A DNA stretch of 64,000 bases from Paramesorhizobium deserti (GTDB taxonomy: Bacteria; Pseudomonadota; Alphaproteobacteria; Rhizobiales; Rhizobiaceae), in NCBI RefSeq assembly GCF_001558695.1, contig NZ_LNTU01000037.1, positions 415,138 to 479,137 on the forward strand, written 5' to 3'. This document shows positions 16,650-24,741 of the stretch, piece after piece. Below the pieces are notes generated by a model. The model saw only the letters and a list, made by a program, of their open reading frames with translations, had not been told where the DNA came from and did not search any database. Position 1 is the first letter of the stretch. Every line of letters begins with the position of its first letter. The position numbers and the translations under genes are program-made.

Positions 16650-17939
16650 TTACCTGACGTAACCGAAGGCATTCGGCAGCCAGAGTGTGAGCGTCGGAAA
16701 AAGCACGATGAGTGCGAAAACGACGATTTCGGCGGCGAGCATCGGGATGATGGCGCGCGCCAGCGTGAAGATCGGAACCTTGGCAACGACGGTGATGACG
16801 AAGAGCACGGCGCCGACCGGCGGTGTGATCATGCCGATGGTGAGATTGAGAATGACGACCATCGCGAAATGCAACGGATCAATGCCCGCATTCTGTGCCA
16901 GAGGCGCCAGGATCGGCACGAGAATGATGACCGCCGGAAGCGTATCCAGGAACAGGCCGCAGACGAGCAGGAACAGCGACACGACGATGAGCAGCATCAG
17001 CGGCGATAGCCCCAGCGCGGCGATCTCCTGGCTGACCGTCTGCGGGATCTGCAGTACCGTCAGCATATAGGCGAAGATGCTGGCCATCGACACGACGAGC
17101 AGGACAGCCGAAGTCATCAATGCCGTGCTGACGAGAATGCGCGGCACCTGGCTGATCGACAATGTGCCGATGACGAACCGCCCGACAATAAAGGCATAGA
17201 CCGCGGCCACGGCGGAAGCTTCCGTCGGCGTGAAGACGCCCCCGTGAATACCGCCCAGGATGATCACCGGCATCAGCAAGGCCGGAAACACTTTCCAGGA
17301 ATCCCGCAGGAACTGGCCCCAGGCGGGACGCGGCAACGCGAAGGTGAAATTCTTCTGCCGGCTGATCCACCAGTTGACGAAGATGAGCGACCCGCCCAGC
17401 AGCAGGCCGGGCACGATACCGGCCAGGAACAGCCCGATGACGCTGACACTGTTGTCGGTCAGCGCATAGATGATCATGATGATCGATGGCGGGATGATCG
17501 GTGCGATGATAGCGCTGGAAGCCGTCAGTGCCGCCGCATAGGCCGTGGGATAGCCGGCCTGGCGCATCATCCGGATGATGACCGAGCCCGGACCAGCGGC
17601 ATCCGCAAGTGCCGAGCCACTGATCCCGGCCATGAAGATCGCCATGATGACGTTGGCATAGCCAAGGCCGCCACGCACATTGCCGATCAATTGACAGGCG
17701 AAGCGCACCAGCAGGTCGGTGATACGGCCGCCCGTCATCAATTCCGCCGCGAGGATGAAGAACGGCACGGCCATCAGCGGAAAACTGTCGATGCCGCTGA
17801 AGAGACGCTGTGGCACCAGCATGGGCGAGAAGGTTCCGCCCCAGATGAGGGCCGCGATGCCCGCCCCGCCCATGGCGATCGAAACCGGGACGCCGACGAC
17901 GAGCGCGATAATGAAAACAGCGAGAAGAACCGTGGTCAT
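16650..17939 (-). CDS. dctM: TRAP transporter large permease DctM
   Basis: A 429-residue, highly hydrophobic integral membrane protein of the TRAP large-subunit family. It opens with TVLLAVFIIALVVGVPVSIAMGGAG, then PFFILAAELMTGGRITDLLVRF, and closes with PTLTLWLPNAFG. It forms the sodium-coupled transport channel for acids delivered by DctP. It overlaps the DctQ stop by 4 nt (ATGA), typical of the coupled QM pair. Confidence 0.95.
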   Translation of the reverse strand: MTTVLLAVFIIALVVGVPVSIAMGGAGIAALIWGGTFSPMLVPQRLFSGIDSFPLMAVPFFILAAELMTGGRITDLLVRFACQLIGNVRGGLGYANVIMAIFMAGISGSALADAAGPGSVIIRMMRQAGYPTAYAAALTASSAIIAPIIPPSIIMIIYALTDNSVSVIGLFLAGIVPGLLLGGSLIFVNWWISRQKNFTFALPRPAWGQFLRDSWKVFPALLMPVIILGGIHGGVFTPTEASAVAAVYAFIVGRFVIGTLSISQVPRILVSTALMTSAVLLVVSMASIFAYMLTVLQIPQTVSQEIAALGLSPLMLLIVVSLFLLVCGLFLDTLPAVIILVPILAPLAQNAGIDPLHFAMVVILNLTIGMITPPVGAVLFVITVVAKVPIFTLARAIIPMLAAEIVVFALIVLFPTLTLWLPNAFGYVR

Positions 17940-18478
17940 GCCTGTTGCCTTTCCACGGCGGAAAGCGTCAGCGCCTCGTTGGGCGATTCCGGGGCTATCT
18001 CGGAAGAGTGGAAATCACGATCGACATACCGCCTGAAGCCGAGAACGAGATGGACCGCGCATAGAAGGCAGCCGAGTGGGACGCCGAGATAGACGATGCC
18101 GAGCGGAATGTTGAGAACCGGCGATACCTGGCGCATGGTGAACTGCGCATACTGGAAGCCGTACCAGGCTACCGTCACCAGGAACATAAGGACGACGACG
18201 GCGATGACGATGCGCAGGCGGCGCGTCATGGCGACGGGCATCATGTCCTGCATGATCTCGACGGCGACATGAGACCCGGCCCGCAGCGCAAGGCCCGCGC
18301 CGAGATAAGCGACCCAGATCATCATGTAGCGGGTCAGTTCCTCGACCCAGGGAAGCGAAAACCCCGCGAGATAGCGCAGCCCGACATTGGCGAACACCAG
18401 CACCGTCATGACAAGCATTAGCCCGCCGACGACGACCTGATTTGCCCAGACAGAGGCGCGATCGAACTTTGAAAGCAT
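17936..18478 (-). CDS. dctQ: TRAP transporter small permease DctQ
   Basis: A 180-residue small TRAP permease with about four membrane helices. It opens MLSKFDRASVWANQVVVGGL and contains the family core LPWVEELTRYMMIWVAYLGAG. The start at 18478 was picked because GGGAGG lies 6 nt upstream; the in-frame extension to 18523 has neither a ribosome-binding site nor family resemblance. It follows the periplasmic MRJP-like gene by about 45 bp in the operon and is coupled to DctM. Confidence 0.93.
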   Translation of the reverse strand: MLSKFDRASVWANQVVVGGLMLVMTVLVFANVGLRYLAGFSLPWVEELTRYMMIWVAYLGAGLALRAGSHVAVEIMQDMMPVAMTRRLRIVIAVVVLMFLVTVAWYGFQYAQFTMRQVSPVLNIPLGIVYLGVPLGCLLCAVHLVLGFRRYVDRDFHSSEIAPESPNEALTLSAVERQQA

Positions 18479-18523
18479 ATGGATCCTCCCAGGAAGGCGC
18501 CGGTTGGCGCCTCCGCAGCACAA

Positions 18524-19723
18524 TCACTTGAGGTAAGGCTCGGCCTTGACCGGCAGGCGCCAGATCGTGAAGTTCGGAACCTGCGGATTGTCGAAATCCA
18601 TGTCCTGATCTACCCAGAGATGAAGATGGTTCGAGATCACATGCAGCGTGCCGTCGGGCGCCCAGGCGAGCGTGTCGGGCCAGACCATTTCAGGGTGATA
18701 GGCGATCTGCGTCAGGCGTCTCGTTTCAGGCTCCCATCTGAGGACACCGTTGAGCTGCAGCGCGGTGAGATAGACATTGCCATCCTTGTCCGCCGTCAGC
18801 CCGTCTGTGTTGGAGGGCAGGACGACTTCCTCGCGAATGGCCGCCTGCAGCTCCGTCTCAGAGATTTTCGGATCCTTCAAAAGGGCGGTCGGCAGCGAAT
18901 AGAGCGTATTGCCCGTCAGATTGGTCCAATAGAGCGTCTGCTTATCGCCGGAGAGCGCAATGCCGTCAGCGCCGGTGCGCATGCGTCCGTTCTTTAGAAC
19001 CTGACGCCCATTAATCGCGAAGCTGAAATTCGGCTCGTCATTGGTGAATTTGGTGCCGTTGAGAACCCTGCGGGCCGTATTGGTGTTTTTGTCATAGACG
19101 ATCAGGCCACCGCACAAGGGGTCGCTGAAAATACCGCTGTCGGTGATGTAGGCGAAACCCGAGGTGTTATCGACGACGACGTCGTTGAGAAACGAGCACT
19201 TCTTGTCGGAAACGTCGGACGGGAAGGAGAGACGCTGGATTTCCTTGCCCGACTTGATGTCCCAAAGGACGAGCTTTTCATCGTTCGGGCCAGACGGCGC
19301 GCCGGCGATATGGCCCTGGTCGAGGATCCACATCACGTCGTTTCCGTCGATCTCGAAGCCGAGTACGGCCTTCAGCCCGTCGGGATTCTTGACGTCGTTG
19401 AGCGCCGGCGAAGGAAATGGCTGGAGTTCAAAGCCCTCGCCCGATTTGACCAGCCTGGAGACCGTCGCCGGAATATCCGGTCCGCCCCAGCGCGCCGTGG
19501 TGACATATATGTTGCCTGCGGAATCGAACTTCAGGCCCTGCACCAGCGCCTTGCCGTTAAGCGCGCTTTCGCGCCAGCGACCGGCGGCATCCTTGTCCTC
19601 AAGTTTGTAAGCCAGACTGTTCCAGCGCGTCACCACCTCAGGCTTCCCCTCTTCAGCCATTGCGGGAGCACCGAGAGCCAACCCAGCCAATGCGGCGGCA
19701 AACGCCATCCCATGAATTTTCAT
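18524..19723 (-). CDS. Major-royal-jelly/SMP-30-like periplasmic beta-propeller protein
   Basis: A 399-residue exported protein with a signal peptide (residues 1-23, ending APAMAEEG). A beta-propeller body follows. Repeated blade-like motifs include VQGLKFDSAGNIYVTTARW, VMWILDQGH, FLNDVVVDNTSGFAYITDSG and the hallmark GADGIALSGDKQTLYWTNL. The last is typical of the MRJP/yellow family and related SMP-30/gluconolactonase propellers. In the periplasm it could hydrolyse a sugar lactone before TRAP uptake, which would fit a sugar-acid operon. It is the first gene of that operon, divergent from the GntR regulator. The lactonase role is inference. Confidence 0.82.
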   Translation of the reverse strand: MKIHGMAFAAALAGLALGAPAMAEEGKPEVVTRWNSLAYKLEDKDAAGRWRESALNGKALVQGLKFDSAGNIYVTTARWGGPDIPATVSRLVKSGEGFELQPFPSPALNDVKNPDGLKAVLGFEIDGNDVMWILDQGHIAGAPSGPNDEKLVLWDIKSGKEIQRLSFPSDVSDKKCSFLNDVVVDNTSGFAYITDSGIFSDPLCGGLIVYDKNTNTARRVLNGTKFTNDEPNFSFAINGRQVLKNGRMRTGADGIALSGDKQTLYWTNLTGNTLYSLPTALLKDPKISETELQAAIREEVVLPSNTDGLTADKDGNVYLTALQLNGVLRWEPETRRLTQIAYHPEMVWPDTLAWAPDGTLHVISNHLHLWVDQDMDFDNPQVPNFTIWRLPVKAEPYLK

Positions 19724-19769
19724 GTCTGAACCTCCTCCCCTGTTCGCGGCGCCTTCCTTTTATGACGCC

Positions 19770-19813
19770 AAACTGCTACCTTAGGTGCTAGTTGCGAACT
19801 AAGGTAGCAGTTT
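19770..19813. promoter_or_regulatory. Perfect 15-bp inverted repeat, candidate GntR operator
   Basis: AAACTGCTACCTTAG at 19770-19784 is repeated exactly in inverted orientation at 19799-19813, around a 14-bp centre. It lies in the gap between the divergent sugar-acid operon and the GntR/FadR-type gene, 47 bp upstream of the first operon gene. There is no T-run, so it is not an intrinsic terminator. The length and exactness of the arms suggest a dimer-binding or looping operator that would control both promoters. Confidence 0.65.
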
Positions 19814-19901
19814 CCCGGCAGCTGTAAAGAGGGTATTTAAGGATGGTCAGATAGATCGCCGGCAGCCCATCCCTAGCGTGAATGAAAAAGAGAGAGGCAG
19901 A

Positions 19902-20618
19902 ATGAAAAAAGTCATCCGTCCCGGATTCCTCGTCGACGAAGTCGTGAGGGCAATCCGCGAGATGATCGTCGAGGGACAGGTACTGCCGGGTGAGCGGCTG
20001 TCCGAAAATGCGCTGGCCGCCGACCTCGGCGTATCGACGACGCCTGTGCGGGAGGCGATCGCGCTTCTGCGCCGCGAGGGACTGGTGACCGTGCAGCCGC
20101 AGTCGGGCACCTATGTCTTCGAACTTCAGCCAGGTGAGCTCAATCAATTATGCGAGCTGCGCTTCGCCCTGGAGCCGGCCGCGGTGCAACTGGCCCTCGA
20201 CAATCCGGCTTCGACGCTCGCGCACGATCTCAAAGCCATTGTCGAGAAAATGAGGCTGGCGCAGGATGAAGGACGCGTTCGCGATTATTTGTCACTCGAC
20301 ACGGCCTTCCACGACACGATTATCGCGGCTTCCGGCAATCCTTATATCGCCAGCGCCTATGCGCTCATCGGCGCCAAGATGGCGGCGCTGCGCAACCGTC
20401 TCGGCAAGGATCCGCACCATATGCGGAAATCCATGCGCGAACATGTGGAGATCGCCGATGCCATTGGCAAGCGCGACCTGGCGCGCGCGACACAGATCCT
20501 CGTGCGCCACATCGCCCGCAAGGAAGGTTCCTATTGGGAGCACCTCGATCCCCGCAGCATCAGCGCCCCGGATGTCCCGGAGCCTGCCTCGGGCACGTCC
20601 CACCGTTCAGGCTCGTGA
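19902..20618 (+). CDS. GntR family regulator, FadR/FCD subfamily
   Basis: A 238-residue regulator. The N-terminal winged HTH has IREMIVEGQVLPGERLSENA and LGVSTTPVREAIALLRREGLV (residues about 17-70). An all-helical FCD effector domain (about 85-215) carries the metal/ligand histidine region DTAFHDTIIAASGN and MREHVEIADAI. FCD regulators usually respond to small carboxylic acids, which suits control of the divergent sugar-acid TRAP operon. ATG 19902 is chosen because GAGAGG lies 5 nt upstream; an in-frame GTG at 19878 is less likely. Confidence 0.93.
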   Translation: MKKVIRPGFLVDEVVRAIREMIVEGQVLPGERLSENALAADLGVSTTPVREAIALLRREGLVTVQPQSGTYVFELQPGELNQLCELRFALEPAAVQLALDNPASTLAHDLKAIVEKMRLAQDEGRVRDYLSLDTAFHDTIIAASGNPYIASAYALIGAKMAALRNRLGKDPHHMRKSMREHVEIADAIGKRDLARATQILVRHIARKEGSYWEHLDPRSISAPDVPEPASGTSHRSGS

Positions 20619-20711
20619 ACACCAAGGTATCGGCTGATGATAGCAACGAAATAATTGGCGCATCGCATTCAGGCGCTATGCTAGAGTTCGGGAAACCAGT
20701 GCGAGCCTTTC

Positions 20712-20981
20712 ATGACGGAGCAACACCACAGCCATTTCCGGGAGCGAATGATCATCCATGGAGAACTGGATGCCACTTCGTTCATTCCCTGGATCCAGCG
20801 CCATGCCGCCAAGCTCGGGCTTTGGCAGGCTGTTTCCCATACCAGTTCCGACCGGATAGAACTCGAGCTTGCAGGCCCTCCGGATCTGATCGACATGATG
20901 GAGATGGGTTGCTCGCTCGGCCCCATCGATGTCTGGGTCGAGACCATATATCGCACACCGCTCAAGGGCGAAACCAACTGA
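20712..20981 (+). CDS. Acylphosphatase-like small protein lacking catalytic residues
   Basis: An 89-residue protein whose spacing resembles acylphosphatase: a first strand MIIHGELDATSF, a helix FIPWIQRHAAKLGLWQAVSH, a strand RIELELAG and a C-terminal GCSLGPIDVWVETIYRT matching the 'GP..A.V..V' ending. True acylphosphatases have an arginine in the VxGVxFR loop and an asparagine after the helix. Here those positions read LDATSFIPW and SHT, so catalysis is doubtful. It stands alone between the GntR gene and the Rieske operon. It may be a binding or regulatory protein derived from the fold. Confidence 0.5.
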   Translation: MTEQHHSHFRERMIIHGELDATSFIPWIQRHAAKLGLWQAVSHTSSDRIELELAGPPDLIDMMEMGCSLGPIDVWVETIYRTPLKGETN

Positions 20982-21193
20982 CACATATCGCCAAACGTGC
21001 AGCGGCTTTGGACCCATGCCCCCTCAGGGTAGAGATGGCTCAATTTGGCTGTCCGCACATTCTGTGCACTTAATTTAATCAATGTTGCCAATGCAGAAAA
21101 ATCATGCAAACGTCGGGACCCTGAGCAGCAAGCCGTCGTCTCGACCTCGGATTTGCATCCAGCAACACATTGATATTTCTGGAAAGTCGATAC

Positions 21194-21844
21194 ATGTCGT
21201 CCGACACGGCGGGTTCTTGGACGCCAATCGCCCTTTCCGCGGATTTACCAGCGGGAACCGTAATGCCGGCACGGATACCAGCCGGGCCGATTGCCCTCTG
21301 GCGCAGTCAAGCCGGCCACGCCGTGGCTTCGGCGGATAGATGCCCTCATCGCGGCATGCGCCTGTCGCATGGCTTTGTTCGCGGCGAAGCCCTTTCCTGC
21401 ATCTATCATGGCTGGAGCTACGGGAAGACCGGAAACTGCCTGCGCATCCCGGCCCATCCGAGCCTTACGCCACCTGAAACGATCCGCGTGGCAACGCACG
21501 ATGTCGAGGAATCGGACGGGATCATTTGGATCGCCCTCGGACAACCCGCGGCTCGGCCGCCCCGTTTTGAAGGGCTCGTTCCCCTGCGCTCGTTGACGGT
21601 GAATGCCAACGTCGCAGCGGTCGAAGCCGCGGCAGGCGCGAAAGCCGATCCGGAAGGTCTCGTCAGCCCCTCGCAACATCCGCAGGAGATCCGGCTGCTC
21701 CTCGCACCGCAAGACGATCAGACGCTGATCCATGTTCTCCTCGATGACAAAAGCAGTCCGTCCCGGCGGATCGCCGCCTCGCGTACTGCCGAAAGCCTGC
21801 GGCGGATGGCCGAAGACCTTCAGGCAAAAGTGCAGGCGTCATGA
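21194..21844 (+). CDS. Stand-alone Rieske [2Fe-2S] protein of a split oxygenase
   Basis: A 216-residue protein. The Rieske motif is complete: CPHRG (C-x-H) followed about 15 residues on by CIYHGWSYG (C-x-x-H), so all four cluster ligands are present at about residues 45-67. Oxygenase alpha subunits continue into an iron-binding catalytic domain. Here the protein ends after a region of about 100 residues with no recognised motif, and the catalytic domain is the next gene, overlapping by 4 nt. It should hand electrons to that catalytic subunit. Start 21194 is used (GGAAAG about 8 nt upstream); an in-frame 21170 start adds eight residues. No reductase gene is adjacent. Confidence 0.85.
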   Translation: MSSDTAGSWTPIALSADLPAGTVMPARIPAGPIALWRSQAGHAVASADRCPHRGMRLSHGFVRGEALSCIYHGWSYGKTGNCLRIPAHPSLTPPETIRVATHDVEESDGIIWIALGQPAARPPRFEGLVPLRSLTVNANVAAVEAAAGAKADPEGLVSPSQHPQEIRLLLAPQDDQTLIHVLLDDKSSPSRRIAASRTAESLRRMAEDLQAKVQAS

Positions 21845-22686
21845 CGGGAGGGGCGATGCGCGACGAATGGTATCCGGTTGGCCTCTTCAGCCAGCTCGAC
21901 CGAAACGGACGCAACACGGTCCTGATGGGTGAACCCATCACGGTGGCGCTCGATGCCGAGGGTGCCGCGACGGTAACATCCGGTAGTGGGCGCGCTCTGC
22001 CCGTGCGCGTTCGCTACGGCCACGTCTGGTCAAGTCTCGGCAATCCCCGGAAGGAACTTTTTGCAATTCCCGAGGCCGATCAGCCCGGCCGCCGCTTCGT
22101 CGATGTCGGCGTGGTTCGCGTGCGTTGTTCGCCGCTGCGGGCGGTGGAGAACTTCCTCGACATCGCGCATTTCCCCTTCGTGCATACGGACATCCTTGGC
22201 GCGGAGCCGCACACGGAGGTCGAGGAATACAAGGTTGAAATCCGCAAGGACGAGGACGAGGTCTGGGCGACCCAGGTGAAATTCTACCAGCCGCAGGCCG
22301 CGAAGTCGGCAAACGGCGGCATCACGACGGAATATATGTACCGCGTTCCGGCACCCACCTGTTCCGTACTTTACAAAACCTGCCCGCCCCGTCCGGGCGA
22401 ATGGGACGTCATCACCCTCTTCGTCCAGCCGCTTGCCGAGGATCTGTGCGACGTCTGGCCCTGGATGGCGCTCTTCGACGATGCCACCCCGATGGCCGAC
22501 CTCATCCACTTTCAGCAGACCATCTTCCTGCAGGATCGGTCGATCCTGGAAAACCAGATCCCCCGGCTCCTGCCGCTCGATCCCGGAATGGAAATTCCCA
22601 CACGAGCCGACCTGACGTCGGTCGCCTACAGGCGCTGGCTGAAACGCCACAACTACACATATGGCGCACAGTTGGTGGCGCAATGA
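21841..22686 (+). CDS. Catalytic (non-haem iron) subunit of a Rieske oxygenase, without Rieske domain
   Basis: A 281-residue protein corresponding to the C-terminal catalytic half of vanillate-demethylase-type Rieske oxygenases. It opens with DEWYPVGLFSQL. The iron-site motif is ENFLDIAHFPFVHTDILG (about residues 102-119), giving the Asp bridge and two His ligands. A later FLQDRSILENQIPRLLPLD supplies the conserved acidic and Gln residues of this subfamily. No CxH/CxxH pair is present, so it depends on the Rieske protein encoded just upstream. Caffeine N7-demethylase NdmC is also a catalytic-only subunit working with a separate Rieske domain and a GST-like NdmE. ATG 21841 overlaps the previous stop; ATG 21856 is an alternative. 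Confidence 0.84.
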   Translation: MTGGAMRDEWYPVGLFSQLDRNGRNTVLMGEPITVALDAEGAATVTSGSGRALPVRVRYGHVWSSLGNPRKELFAIPEADQPGRRFVDVGVVRVRCSPLRAVENFLDIAHFPFVHTDILGAEPHTEVEEYKVEIRKDEDEVWATQVKFYQPQAAKSANGGITTEYMYRVPAPTCSVLYKTCPPRPGEWDVITLFVQPLAEDLCDVWPWMALFDDATPMADLIHFQQTIFLQDRSILENQIPRLLPLDPGMEIPTRADLTSVAYRRWLKRHNYTYGAQLVAQ

Positions 22687-23342
22687 AGCTTTATGACTAC
22701 GTCCTTTCGCCCAGTTGCTACAAAGTGCGCCTGATGGCAGCGCTGATCGGCGTGAAACTGGAAATCAGGCCGGTGGATTTTCATCCCGGTGCCGAGCATC
22801 TCGGCCCCGAACTCATGGCGCTCAACCCGGCGGGCTCTATCCCCATACTGGAAGACGGAGATCTGATCCTGACCGAATCCACGGCCATGCTTGCCTATCT
22901 GGCCGCGAAGGCAGCGCCTGAATGGCTGGGCAGCGGCGCGCCGGAGGAAACAGCGCGCATACAGCAATGGCTCTCCTTTTCGCACAGGCTGACAGCCAGC
23001 CTTGGCGGCGCGCGCCTTCATGAGATGCTGCTGCGTCCCGGGGATATCGCCGCGCTTCAGGCACAGGGCATCGCAGCGCTTCGCGAGTTGGAGGCGGGCC
23101 TCGTGGAACAGGGCTTGCGCGGCATGCGCTTCCTTGCATCCGACCGGCCGACGATTGCCGACATCGCCTGCTTTCCATACGTGGCTCTCGCGCCGGACGG
23201 CGGGATCCTGCTCGACCCCTACCCCGCGATAAGGCTCTGGTCCCGCGCCATCCGTGGCCTCGATGACTTCATCGAGATGCCCGGCATCCACCGGCTGCAC
23301 GAATTGAATCCCGAACCCCAAATCGAACCGGGCGCAGCGTGA
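22683..23342 (+). CDS. Glutathione S-transferase-like protein (NdmE-like context)
   Basis: A 219-residue GST. The thioredoxin-like N-terminal domain reads MKLYDYVLSPSCYKVRLMAAL (Ser/Cys in the active-site position), then the cis-Pro region AGSIPILEDGDLILTESTAML. The helical C-terminal domain follows, with FLASDRPTIADIACFPYV. Its start overlaps the stop of the catalytic oxygenase subunit by 4 nt, so it is made in step with it. In caffeine degraders the GST-like NdmE is a structural partner of NdmC and NdmD rather than a transferase. The same arrangement here suggests a scaffold, or a glutathione-dependent step in modified-purine breakdown. Confidence 0.88.
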   Translation: MKLYDYVLSPSCYKVRLMAALIGVKLEIRPVDFHPGAEHLGPELMALNPAGSIPILEDGDLILTESTAMLAYLAAKAAPEWLGSGAPEETARIQQWLSFSHRLTASLGGARLHEMLLRPGDIAALQAQGIAALRELEAGLVEQGLRGMRFLASDRPTIADIACFPYVALAPDGGILLDPYPAIRLWSRAIRGLDDFIEMPGIHRLHELNPEPQIEPGAA

Positions 23343-23343
23343 C

Positions 23344-24723
23344 ATGGCCGGCTATCTTCTGAAGGATTGCGCGGCGGTTATCGTCGATGAGGGCAAAGGT
23401 CCGACCGTCCACCGCAATGTCGATCTGTTGACGAATGGTCCGGCGATAGAAGCAATCGGCGAAGGTCTCCACAGGGCAGAGCTTCCGGCCGGTACGAACA
23501 CGCTGGATGCCACCGGCTGGTTCGTCTATCCGGGCCTCGTCAACACGCATCACCACTTCTTCCAGTGCTTCGTGCGCAACCGCGCGGATCTCGACTGGAC
23601 GAAGCTTTCGGTAATCGAATGGCTCGACCGCATCTATCCGATCTTTTCCCGGCTGACCGAAGACTGTTTCTACCATGCCTCGGTTACGGCAATGGCCGAG
23701 TTGATCAAGCATGGCTGCACGACGGCCTTCGACCATCAATACTGTTTCCCGCGACACGCCGGCAAACGGCTGATCGACCGGCAGTTCGAAGCCGCCGATC
23801 TTCTTGGCATGCGCTTTCATGCGGGCCGTGGCGGCAACACATTGCCGAAATCCGAGGGCTCGACAATCCCGGACGCCATGCTGGAGACGACGAACGAATT
23901 CATTACCGACTGCGCCCGTCTGATCGACACCTATCATGACGCCGGTCGTTTCAGCATGCGGCAGGTGGCGGTCGCGCCATGCCAGCCGGTCAACTGCTAC
24001 AGGGAGACTTTCGCGGAATCCGTGGCACTGGCGCGCGATCGCGGCGTGCGGATGCATACCCATGTGGGCGAGGGTGAAAGCCCGGTGATCGAAGCCCGTC
24101 ACGGTGTGCGCACGGTGGATTATCTTGAGGAACTCGGCTTTGCCGGTCCCGATGCCTTCTACGCCCATTGCTGGGAATTGACCCACGACGAGCTGAAGAA
24201 GATGGCGGCAAGCGGCACCGGCGTTTCGCACTGTCCTGAGCCGGTCTATCTGGTCGGCGCCGAGATCACCGATATTCCGGCCATGTCGGCCTTTGGGCTT
24301 CGCGTGGGCCTCGGCTGCGACGGCGCCGCCTCGAACGACAATTCAAACCTGATGCACTGCGTGCACTCGGCCTACATGCTGCAGTGCCTGACCGCATCGA
24401 CGCGCACACACCCGGTCCCCGCCCCGATGGATTTCCTGGGCTACGCCACGACCGGCGGCGCGAGTCTCCTCGGCCGTGACGACATCGGCCGGCTCGCGCC
24501 CGGCATGGCCGCCGATCTCTTCACCATCGATACCCGGCGCATGGACTATGTCGGCACGCGACATGATCCGCTGAGCCTGATTGCCAAGGTGGGCATCGGC
24601 ACGCCGACCGACATGACCATGATCAACGGTCGCATCGTCTGGGCCGAGGGTGAATTCGTCGGGCTCGACGAGGCACGGCTGTTTGCGGAGGCGGAAGCCG
24701 CGCTGACGACTGTGGAATTCTAG
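23344..24723 (+). CDS. Amidohydrolase, 8-oxoguanine/guanine-type deaminase-like
   Basis: A 459-residue COG0402 metal-dependent deaminase. The metal site is seen in FVYPGLVNTHHHFFQ (HxH, about residues 65-72), HTHVGEGE (about 236), AHCWEL (about 272) and GCDGAASND (about 325). The stretch after HHHFFQ and the following WLDRIYPIF resemble 8-oxoguanine deaminases and related isoxanthopterin or isoguanine deaminases. It lies 1 nt after the GST gene and just before the BMP-type nucleoside importer. An inferred route is uptake of a modified purine, oxidative demethylation or hydroxylation by the split Rieske enzyme, and hydrolytic deamination here. Confidence 0.86.
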   Translation: MAGYLLKDCAAVIVDEGKGPTVHRNVDLLTNGPAIEAIGEGLHRAELPAGTNTLDATGWFVYPGLVNTHHHFFQCFVRNRADLDWTKLSVIEWLDRIYPIFSRLTEDCFYHASVTAMAELIKHGCTTAFDHQYCFPRHAGKRLIDRQFEAADLLGMRFHAGRGGNTLPKSEGSTIPDAMLETTNEFITDCARLIDTYHDAGRFSMRQVAVAPCQPVNCYRETFAESVALARDRGVRMHTHVGEGESPVIEARHGVRTVDYLEELGFAGPDAFYAHCWELTHDELKKMAASGTGVSHCPEPVYLVGAEITDIPAMSAFGLRVGLGCDGAASNDNSNLMHCVHSAYMLQCLTASTRTHPVPAPMDFLGYATTGGASLLGRDDIGRLAPGMAADLFTIDTRRMDYVGTRHDPLSLIAKVGIGTPTDMTMINGRIVWAEGEFVGLDEARLFAEAEAALTTVEF

Positions 24724-24741
24724 ATAAAAAGGGGAACTGAC

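Noticed and set aside
15603..17009. 468-residue plus-strand open frame
   Set aside because: Antisense shadow of dctP and dctM, which have clear TRAP family motifs on the minus strand.
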